Source: Lineus longissimus
Taxonomy: Eukaryota; Nemertea; Pilidiophora; Heteronemertea; Lineidae
NCBI RefSeq assembly: GCF_910592395.1
Contig: NC_088317.1
Coordinates: 620,001 to 684,000, forward strand
Length of the DNA: 64,000 bases
Reading direction: 5' to 3'
The notes below the pieces were generated by a model. The model was not told where the DNA came from. It made no database searches and saw only the letters and a program-made list of their open reading frames with translations. Positions 56,301 to 64,000 of this stretch are shown one piece after another (positions within the stretch are counted from its first letter, which is position 1; every line of letters starts with the position of its first letter). The translations under genes and the position numbers were made by a program.

Positions 56301-59300
56301 GGGTCCAGTTTTCGCAGCAATCATGGATACAAGATTAGAATTGGCCCCTTGGCTCGTCGGTGCTGGTCCTGCAGCAAGCAAAGGCACTGGGTACTCAAAG
56401 TTTGATCCTACCTGGCTTTGTGAGGACACAGGGAAACCAGGCCGTGGGCCGAGGGGTGTTCCAAGGACAGCATTAGGGGGAGGTCCAGATACGGGTGGCC
56501 TGGTCATGAATTGGCCAGCATTAGACGTTCCCATGGTAATGGAGGGACCAGACACTGCCACAGGTGATGGGAAGTGTTGGATCGGCGGCGGACCAGATAG
56601 ACCTGCTGACCCGCTAAACCCAGGTGAAGCTCCAACAGGACCATGTGAGAAGAATCCTGGACCAGGCATCGGTCCCTGTGGCGTGTACGTCACAGTTGAT
56701 TTTCCCTCCAAGCTTGTGACTGGAAACTGACTCGATTGATTCTCACTAGCATAATCATCTTCTCCATCATAACAATCATCTCCGTAGTCCTCCTCCTCAT
56801 CAATCACATGACCATGACCATGAGTTTGAAGTGGCACGGTAGGAATATGCTGACCCTGTGGTGGTGGAGCAGTGAAATTTGGAGGCAGGCGTCCGGTCGG
56901 ATCAAACGGGGGGAACCCATGAGGCATAAAGCCACCACCCGGAGCATATGCCAAGATGTCAGGTGTGTAGTAAGTGAGTGGGACAGTGGGTGGAGGCATG
57001 GGTGCAGGCGGAGGCACTGGACCACGGTTACTATTACGTGCAAGTTCATCCAATTTTGCCTTCATCTGTTGCATGGTAACTCTATTTTCCTTGAGTTCGG
57101 ATGCGAGTACCCTGTTTGTCTCAAGAAGACTCTTGTTACACTCCATGACATCCTTCATGACTTTTTCCTGCGTTGACTGCATGGAACGGATCTGAGCGTC
57201 CAACCGTTCAGGACTTGGTTGAATATGGCGAGACTGAAATACCAGACGGTTCAGGATTACAAGGCGAGACTGAAATACCAGACGGTTCAGGATTACGGGG
57301 CGAGACTGAAATACCAGACGGTTCAGGATTACTCGTCATGATGTGGTAGGTAAAAAAAGGCTGATGGAAGTACCAATCAGACTGCATTATCAATCTACTC
57401 TCACTGGTTTAGGCAATTCAGTGTTGCCAAGGGACCCGGTTCTGTGAGTGGTCGCCATACTTGGAAATCAGAAGGGACCGTAACTTTCTAATTCAATGTT
57501 TCTACTGCTGGGTCTCTGGTATTCAGTGGACTGACTGGTGTTACTGGATACACAAAGATACAAGATATTTCCACTGCACTGAGGAGTGGTCATTGACAGA
57601 AGTCAGGACTTACTTCAGGACTTCCAAAAGTCGAGTTTTCCATTTTGATGAGACGGAGTGGAGGTCTTGGCGTGCTGTGGATAAAACTGGCACCATTCTG
57701 AAGCCGGGAATCTGTGCCGTTCATCATGCTGTTGTTCAATTGAGAGGTACTCAGGTCTGGTTCATCTAAAATACAAATCAATGAAGAGATGATGAAACAC
57801 CAAGACTATGAGAAAACAAAATGAACCTGATCAACAAACTAAATAAGTTGGCAACAAGTGTGTGTCCCAGGGTTACAAGTTGAGAAGCAGTAGTCCAGGC
57901 AGCCAAGGAATCCATGACCTTTCCACTTTAGAGCATAGACAACAGGTTCAACTTACCGTATTCTTCCAGCACAAGAATCCTATTCTCAACCTCATCTATC
58001 TCATTAGGCAACAACTGGTGGAATTTCTGAAAGACGCAATGATTATGGTCAGATCAGATGACTATCATGAACTATAACTCGATACAGGATCTATATGAAG
58101 TCATGTTGATTTCAAGGACTTACATGGTGTTTATCTCCCCTGATTCTGTCCATGGTCAGGTAGAATGACTCCTTAGCCTTGGTGAGTAGGGCAGAACACT
58201 TGGTGCGTACATCAGAAGTCAACTCGCCACCTGACCTGCCATCAAACTGAATATCGGCGAGCTGGATGTACACCTTAGAAAAGAAAAACTCATTTGATTC
58301 ATGTTTGGTTTCAGCTAGGACGTTAGATTCAACATCGACACAGCATTTCACCAGTTTAAATTCCTGCCATCAGATTACTAAAACTTGTTTCACAACTGTG
58401 CTGCCCCAGAACAGAAGCCCACCCACAAGATCACTCAACCCCCCTGACACCCCAGCTGTCTCGAATCTGGCCGCACAGCACCATAGCTCACAATACCACG
58501 CATGCCAGCCTCGACCCTGATCTATGCCCCGCCTTACAGCGAATGGACAAACTCGGTCTCATCCACCAAGATTTAGAGCAATGAAAGTTTCTCGTGGGCA
58601 GCAACAGTTCAAGTTGTGCAGGTCTTCATCACCTGGCAGGTTGACAGTTAAACAAAATGCTCTAAAGAAAGTGAATTCTTGAAATGGCCTTCATGGAAAG
58701 TGTTCTAATCACTTTGGTTGAAGACTTTTATCATTAACGTATTGATAATCTGCACATCGCCTCGACAACAGGAATAACCCAGTCCAACCTCCACTCACAT
58801 GAGCTTGATGATAGGAAGCATACGGCATATTCAACTCCTCAAACACTCCAATCGCCTCCTCATGCCGTCCAGAAGTCATCGCATCACACGCCAGGAAGAA
58901 TTTGCCATTTCGGACGTAATCTTTGATGAGATTTGGATCGACTGTTGTTTCAGTGCCAGGGAACAGCCGCTCCTTAGGATGACGCAGCCTCAGATTTCTA
59001 AAATGGAAAGACCACATTGATATGTCATTATCAGGACTCATTACTGAAACAAGGTGGTCTCTCCATTACCAATTGTCCAGACTATAACCAAGTGGTAGGC
59101 GTTAAAGGTGTTAGGAGAAGCCAGAACCATCACTGGCCCACTGCCTTCTTCCTGTCTACTTACTTGTTGAGTCTTTCAAGCATCTCAACTCCTTTACACC
59201 AGAATAAACGCGCCCGAGAATGAAGCCTTTCCATTTCCAATGCAGCGCAATCATTTGTGATCGCTTGGATTTTGAGTTCTGTCGCCATTTCTTCGAATGT

Positions 59301-62300
59301 GCGTGCCAAATGGACGACAAGTGAGACATCGAGTCCATGGTTACCGAGCATGCGTATCACTTCCAGGCCTCGCTGGAGCGACAGACGCATTTTGACAAGG
59401 TTCTCTCTGAAAAATAACATTTCTTACGTCAATACTGAACAGCGTCTTGAAGGAATGTATGAGGCAATAATTGAGATTTCTAGGTATTCCACCACCAGGA
59501 ACCAGTTATGACAACATCAGCTTATTTCAGTTTAGCTTGAGGACTTCCAGTCACAGCATATTAGACCCCTACAATCTGTCCTGGCAAGACACTCCCTTGA
59601 GAGAATACAGTAGAGAAAGCAACTATTCAGTTCAGAGTAATCAAGGTCAAAATGAGGTGAGGTCACTTAGCTGCATACCCAATCCACACCACGAGGAATA
59701 TTAATGTTAGCCCTTCCATTGACTTAGTCACTTACTTTGCTGTGTTGGAGTACAATCTGTAAGCTGTCCGCCACCACTCGGCTTGTGCCTTGGAGCAGAG
59801 GGGCTCACACAGCGCCAGTGGTAACATGTGGGGCTGGTGATCAACCAACGGAACCCTCTCGAGTCGCTCAAGCTGCTTCATTGCTGCGGTCCAGATGGTC
59901 GCATAAAGGAAAGCTTCAGTATCCAAGACACAGAGGGACTCCGCAGAGCTTGTCTCGAGGGTAGGGCAGTCGTACTGGAGGGATTCAAAGATGGTGAAGT
60001 GGTAGTTCGGCTGGGTGACTTCTTTTCCTGAGTAATACTGTAGAGCTATCCAGACTAGAGTTGACAGACACTCTGGGTGAATACGGTGGGCAACTACAAA
60101 ACAACAACAACATCATTTTCACCATTTAAAATAGAATGAAGTGGTAGCTAACATGAGGGTAGAGCTCGCCACAATATATGTCAACAAATAACATTGTTGA
60201 AGTAACTAGATGCACCTCATTTCAAAGTACTTGCCTTTATCATACTGTTGAAGTAACCGTATGCTCGGGAAGCGTACATTCACCTCGGTGAACAACGGTG
60301 AGAGCATAAGGAAAGATGTCCTCTTAGCAAGCTTCATGTGCCGAAGAGCAAACAAGGCGTCATATATCCCCTCACGACCTTGTTGGGTACACATCTCCTG
60401 TTTGACAGCGTTCATCCATTTCATCAGGTTGTCTCCTCGGCAGAGGGTCAATAACATGTGACCTGGAACAAAAGTAGATCTCGTCATTTTAGATGTACTC
60501 CACAGGCTTTAGGTAAGATCAGCTCACAATTGCTCAGACAGCAAACTCTGTGAACATGTTTTGAACAAATGGACCAACACTGGTGTTGAGACACCAGATG
60601 AGAACTATCTTGGGACTTACCCACTTGACTTAGCCTGAAGGCACCAGTATTACACCACTGTCTGTAGAGTTTCTGATCATCACCAGAGGCACTCACGAAC
60701 CAGGCAGACCTTGGGTCTGGAGCCTCAAGACCGTAGCTCACTACAAAACAGGCAGCTGCTTGGCCTGTGGCAGTTCCCCAGTCAAAGTGGTCCTTCTGTG
60801 GCTTCTTTAGCAACAGGGTCCCAAAATGGTAGAAAAGCTGAGCTCTCATTTCATTGAGGAACGGTTCCCATTCCTTGGAGTTTGATGTTATGGTCATGGC
60901 GAGCTGGAGGTGCTGGTCAAACTTGTGGAGGGCCTCGGTGCTGTCCCCGACGCCCTTCAGCTTCATTGTCAAGGTCACCACATTGTTGAGGGCATGGAGC
61001 ATGTTACGGTGAAAGGTGCTGTTGATGTTACGCCCAATTTCCTCTTGATATACCTGAAGAAATTAGTCAGAAAATTATGATTGAAACAGTTCAAAAGGAG
61101 GGTGAAATTCTTGTCGAAAGGGTGCAGCAACTACTGCCAAGAGCAGCACACTTCATAAGGGCATACCTGATGGAAATCTCAAAATAGGTTTCCCAGTGAG
61201 CTACCTCCCATTCTTACCTCTAGTACTTGTATGAGGAACTGGTACCACTCCAAGCTTGTCGAATATGCTGATGTCTTCTCAACGGCCATGGCATGTTCAT
61301 ACGCTTCATCAACATGTTCCTGGTCTATGAACAACTTGAGCAATTTGATACGCAAGTTCACGTCATGGGGCCGCTTCAACTAGAATTAAAAAACACATGA
61401 TGTTTTCCAAAACTTGCCAGGTGAATTTCTTGCCTGCACAGGAAAATGTACTGCTTTTCAAAATTTAACTTTTAATTTAGCTCCACAGATCCTTTCCATG
61501 GCAATGATGTACTGATCTTTAAACAGCAATGACCAACTCATTGACTGGATCTTAGTGCATGCATTGTTTTACTGTCATTAGACTCACCAGTTCAGACGAG
61601 ATGAGATCCTCCAGATCTTTCGTATTGCCTATCATGTCCGTCCCACTGCTGATTACCCGCTCCTGGAGAAAAGAATACAATGATTCCAATTTGGGGAACA
61701 AAGATGTGTCAGGAGTCAAAGACAAATCAAGAAGTTGAGAGAAATCATCTGATAAAGGATGTACCAGGAAACCACATTATACAAGAACAGGCTATTCACA
61801 CAGTGTTTCATGACAAGGAGACAGATATCAGTAATTACCTGTTCACCTGCATATTCCACAAGACCACTGAGAAAAACCCGTGCTGGGGAATTCAAAGGGC
61901 TCATACGACAATACCAAGGCATTGTGAAGCATAAAGAGAAACAACAGACAAAGACCTGCCCTAGCAGTCAGAGAAGCACTATCAGAACATCCAAATGATT
62001 CCATCAATAGAATAGAAGAGTAATCAGCTGGCATTGTGAAACATTCTCAGGCAGTTTCGAGGAATCATTTCCTGGTTGACATTGGTTGAATGAAACTAGG
62101 TTAAACCATACGATCACTGAATAGGCCAAGGGGAACAATCGATCAATCTGAAGAAAAGTAGGTCATTCTAAAATTTGATACCGTGACTCGCATGACTGGC
62201 AGTTGTGGCCTAGGCCAGCACACTTACCCGTAATTTGAACACAACTTCATGATTTGGTGACACCTTCTCGGCCTGTTCAGCCCAGTACTGCAAAGTAACA

Positions 62301-63466
62301 TCAGAGATGAAATAAGTGTCAACATGGCAGAATATACAACCTCTGTTTTTGTTACATATACATTCCTCATGGGAGGCATGGTTTTGATTGGTGTCATGGC
62401 ACAACCTCATCTTCATCACCAACCTGGAGCACACTGGCACAACTGTTGAGCATCACCCTTCTGTCCGGGAGGTCCCAGGTTCGATACCCGGCCGGTGCCA
62501 CTTTGCAACTCTCAACTGGCCTGAAACGTCAGGATGGGCTCCCTTGGTTCTCCAGAAAAGTGGGAAGTAAAGCGCTTTGAGATGGTAGATAGTGAAATGA
62601 GACAAAATTCACAAACCCGATCACAACATATTTCCATTTATGGTTTGTAAAACCTACCCTGGCTCTGTCTGGGTCAACATCTGTCTTTGAGTACAGCTCA
62701 CACACTGAAAGTAAACACACAACATGTCACAATACATTTCCACCCCAGATCTTTTTCTGAAACAACAGCATCTTAAGTAGTTCTCAGCTTCATTATTTAA
62801 CAACCAACATAAAATCAACATTCAACCCAATAAGCTTTTTCATGGCGCTGAAAGGAGGGTGTCCTCTTTATCAATTGGCAGTGACATGGGCTACTAATAT
62901 GACAGTGTCATATTTCTTATGTCCTTTTAGTTATGGTCCTGCTCTCCTCACTTAAGCATACAACAACTTCTTTCAATTTGGGTAAGTATGCAATATCATA
63001 GTAAACAGGAGCACACCTTTTATTACCACATCTTTCTGCTTTCCATCCAGTTCTAGTGATCTCCGATACGCAATGAGCGCTGGTCCTGTGGCACCTGTAG
63101 CTTCTTGTACTTGTCCCATCAACTTATGAGCCTCGGGTAGTGTGTCTTTGACTGTGAGGAAACCGTACAGATATCTGGAAATAAACAACATACAAGACAT
63201 GTTATTGAGTAGCCTAAAACGTGAACAACATGGTAGATTTATAGTATACTGGCCGCACAATAAAATGAAAAACTGAACAAGAATAACAATGTCCTGGTCC
63301 GAGTTATTGGCGCCATGCAGTGCCAGATTTTTACTCCCAAGTTCTCAGTTCAATTTGACTCACAGCAGCAACCAGGACATTTTAAATTAAGATATTACCT
63401 TTTCGCCAGTTCGTATTCCTTGATTTCAAAGTACATTTTGGCGACACTAAAGCCACGTTGAAGTCG
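46319..63466 (-). CDS. RANBP2: RanBP2/Nup358 homologue (5' end outside window)
   Basis: Nup358 forms the cytoplasmic filaments of the nuclear pore, binding Ran-GTP and SUMO-RanGAP. I place 25 exons: 63399-63466, 63017-63174, 62658-62704, 62228-62287, 61588-61662, 61218-61379, 60621-61053, 60235-60462, 59736-60093, 59164-59406, 58799-58997, 58124-58273, 57957-58026, 57614-57765, 52478-57233, 52028-52201, 51646-51804, 51111-51323, 50539-50823, 50035-50295, 49858-49911, 49113-49175, 47195-47355, 46697-46954, 46319-46469. Phases agree at every junction, giving about 2,980 residues. Domain order: TPR-like helices, Pro-rich region, RanBD1, FG repeats, RanBD2, three zinc fingers, RanBD3, two IR-like repeats, RanBD4, degenerate RanBD5. 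No cyclophilin domain is seen. The initiator exon is missing. The last exon may read on to a stop at 46281 or splice to 44557. Confidence 0.92.
47356..49112. other. Long intron of the RanBP2 gene
   Basis: No supported exon. Two copies of gtcacgcgttgacc lie at about 47970-48008. A weak candidate micro-exon near 48709-48723 was not accepted. Confidence 0.4.
50035..50823 (-). CDS. RANBP2: Ran-binding domain 4 of the RanBP2 homologue
   Basis: Two exons split the domain. 50539-50823 carries an F-S-W-T-G-A-G-K-T-L-F-S segment (as before the last RanBD of vertebrate RanBP2), LPELVEVKTG, RAKVFRYD and WKERGVGEMKILKHKT. 50035-50295 carries LLMRREQVLKLACNH and the closing F-K helices. All key Ran-contact motifs are present. 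Confidence 0.92.
50978..51093. mobile_element. MITE family copy 3 (complete)
   Basis: Both ends are intact: tgggtgatatgaataaagat on the left and its near complement ending ttcatatcaccca on the right. It shares the core ctccatgtacatttacacta with copies 1 and 2. It ends 17 bp from the exon at 51111 and so lies just inside the splice donor. No clear target duplication. Confidence 0.8.
51646..52201 (-). CDS. RANBP2: Two IR-like (SUMO-ligase region) repeats of the RanBP2 homologue
   Basis: Exons 52028-52201 and 51646-51804 each encode one repeat: an acidic SIM-like strand (S-D-V-E-I-I-Y-E; D-D-V-Q-V-I-S-E), a helix, then A-x-K-Y-Q-L-P-x-x-F-Y-L-Y-E and a Cys cluster (K-P-D-C-P-G-C-R-G-C; K-P-P-C-S-G-C-P-G-C). 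In vertebrate RanBP2 similar repeats bind Ubc9 and SUMO-RanGAP1. The donor of the second exon is uncertain: 51646 (gtctgt) keeps the whole Cys cluster, while 51670 (gtgaga) is a better site and also keeps frame. Confidence 0.8.
52478..57233 (-). CDS. RANBP2: Giant central exon of the RanBP2 homologue
   Basis: A 4,756-bp exon encoding about 1,585 residues. Counting from the Leu codon at 57203: a coiled-coil-like N-terminus (1-55), Pro/Gly-rich segment (60-310), RanBD1 (337-470), FG repeats (505-690), RanBD2 (757-888), zinc fingers at 924-952, 1022-1049 and 1178-1205 (each W-x-C-x2-C-x10-C-x2-C), more FG repeats (1100-1320) and RanBD3 (1353-1490). Each RanBD has K-E-R-G and M-R-R-E-Q-V-L-K. A single exon holding the middle of the protein is also how vertebrate RANBP2 is built. 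Confidence 0.95.
57228..57335. repeat. 36-bp tandem repeat triplicating a 3' splice site
   Basis: Three copies of a 36-bp unit (cgagactgaaataccagacg then gttcaggattac). On the minus strand each copy carries tttcag followed by TCTCGCC. Acceptors therefore fall before 57233, 57269 and 57305, all in the same frame and without stops. Confidence 0.85.
57614..63466 (-). CDS. RANBP2: TPR-like N-terminal exons of the RanBP2 homologue
   Basis: Fourteen exons give about 800 residues of helical repeats. They match vertebrate Nup358 in order: FSVAKMYFEIKEYELAKRY, then AYRRSLELDGKQKDVV, C-E-L-Y, R-A-R-Y-W-A-E-Q-A, V-N-L-R-I-K-L-L, S-L-E-W, S-Q-V-G-H-M-L-L, I-Y-D-A-L-F-A, A-E-W-W. This part anchors the protein to the pore. 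Exon 60235-60462 uses a GC donor; exon 63017-63174 uses a weak gtgtgc donor. Both are supported by phase and homology. Confidence 0.88.
62395..62600 (+). repeat. tRNA-derived SINE fragment in a RanBP2 intron
   Basis: Contains a B-box-like GGTTCGATACCC, a tRNA-like 3' arm and then a body ending gtaaagcgctttgagatggt, a tail style common in tRNA-derived SINEs. The A box is poor, so it is probably an old copy. It lies between the exons at 62287 and 62658. Confidence 0.55.
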
Positions 63467-64000
63467 CTGAAATGAGAAAGAAGAAAAATGACATATTTTT
63501 GACGACGTCACGCACATCATGCCTGTGCCCTGGCCTGGTCCGCTTGGCTACGCCACAGACAGTGGAGCAAATCTTATTCTTATCTTCAATTTTCTTTTTA
63601 TCTATCTTAATCTTGGCTCCGCAATCCGGCCTGTCAATCGTCATCCATACTAAACAGCGTCCAATTATGTATAGCACTATTATGTCCAATTATGTGTAGC
63701 ACTGTACATTGTGAACACACATGTATGCGGGACATGTATCATACATACATGTCATATGCACGTTTTTGCGCAATTTTTCATTTCAAGAAATAGGTCCAAA
63801 AATTACCCCATTTTCATCTTTTATCCGGCCTAATATATTGGACACGTGTTTATCGACTTGTTGTTTTGTCTTATACATCTTTTCTTCAGGTCAATACATT
63901 TAGAACTATTGATTTCATACAAAATTTGACGTGTGCAAATTGGGGAAAACCGGCAAAATCTGCAACTTTATCCGCCATGAAATCTATTGACTGTATTGCG
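63467..64000. other. 5' intron of the RanBP2 gene
   Basis: The exon at 63466 starts in phase 0 after a tttcag acceptor, so at least one more 5' exon is needed. I found no convincing initiator exon here; it is probably beyond the right edge. Confidence 0.45.

Overview
The window is eukaryotic nuclear DNA. Its protein-coding genes are broken into short exons with GT-AG introns, and it carries a nuclear tRNA gene, tRNA-derived repeats, foldback elements and satellites. The recognisable proteins (RagA GTPase, a RanBP2/Nup358-type nucleoporin, an SLC16-like transporter, Kazal and EGF-like modules) indicate a bilaterian animal. The repeat style and compact introns fit an invertebrate, probably marine, but the sequence does not let me name a species.

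Layout. 0-1 kb: one Kazal-type inhibitor exon (-). 1.7-3.1 kb: two foldback elements, one a 489-bp palindrome packed with CCACCGCGGTGG blocks. 5.2-7.8 kb: a complete five-exon SLC16/monocarboxylate-transporter-like gene (+). 8.1-9.06 kb: a 126-bp minisatellite. 9.1-12.5 kb: a complete eight-exon RagA gene (-). 13.7-15.5 kb: a three-exon GNAT acetyltransferase gene (+). 15.9-38.8 kb: one very large gene (-) that I reconstruct as about 61 mini-exons. 39.2-39.9 kb: a 15-bp satellite. 40-43 kb: repeats and apparently non-coding DNA. 43.2-44.6 kb: a small three-exon gene for an unrecognised, possibly secreted protein (-), or else the 3' end of the next gene. 46.3-63.5 kb: a RanBP2/Nup358 homologue (-) with 25 exons visible; its first exon lies beyond the right edge.

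The most interesting object is the 23-kb gene at 15,988-38,813. Reading splice sites one at a time gives a signal-peptide exon, a Gly/Ser/His/Asp-rich repeat exon, four copies of a four-exon cassette (called C-A-B-D here), 16 EGF-like exons, three more cassettes, a second acidic His/Gly/Ser repeat exon, two final cassettes and a tiny stop exon. Every intron I could place is phase 1, so any exon or cassette can be duplicated or skipped without breaking the frame. The predicted product is a secreted, cysteine-containing, histidine-rich modular protein of about 1,550 residues, suggestive of an extracellular matrix, adhesive, mucus or biomineral protein. I do not recognise the cassette as a named domain.

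The RanBP2 homologue has N-terminal TPR-like helices, four good Ran-binding domains, three RanBP2-type zinc fingers, FG repeats and two repeats like the vertebrate SUMO-ligase/internal-repeat region. It ends in a degenerate fifth Ran-binding-like domain and shows no cyclophilin domain. A 36-bp repeat has triplicated the 3' splice site of its largest exon. RagA (lysosomal mTORC1 nutrient signalling), the transporter, the acetyltransferase and the nucleoporin show no sign of a shared pathway; this looks like an ordinary gene neighbourhood with one unusual lineage-specific gene in it.
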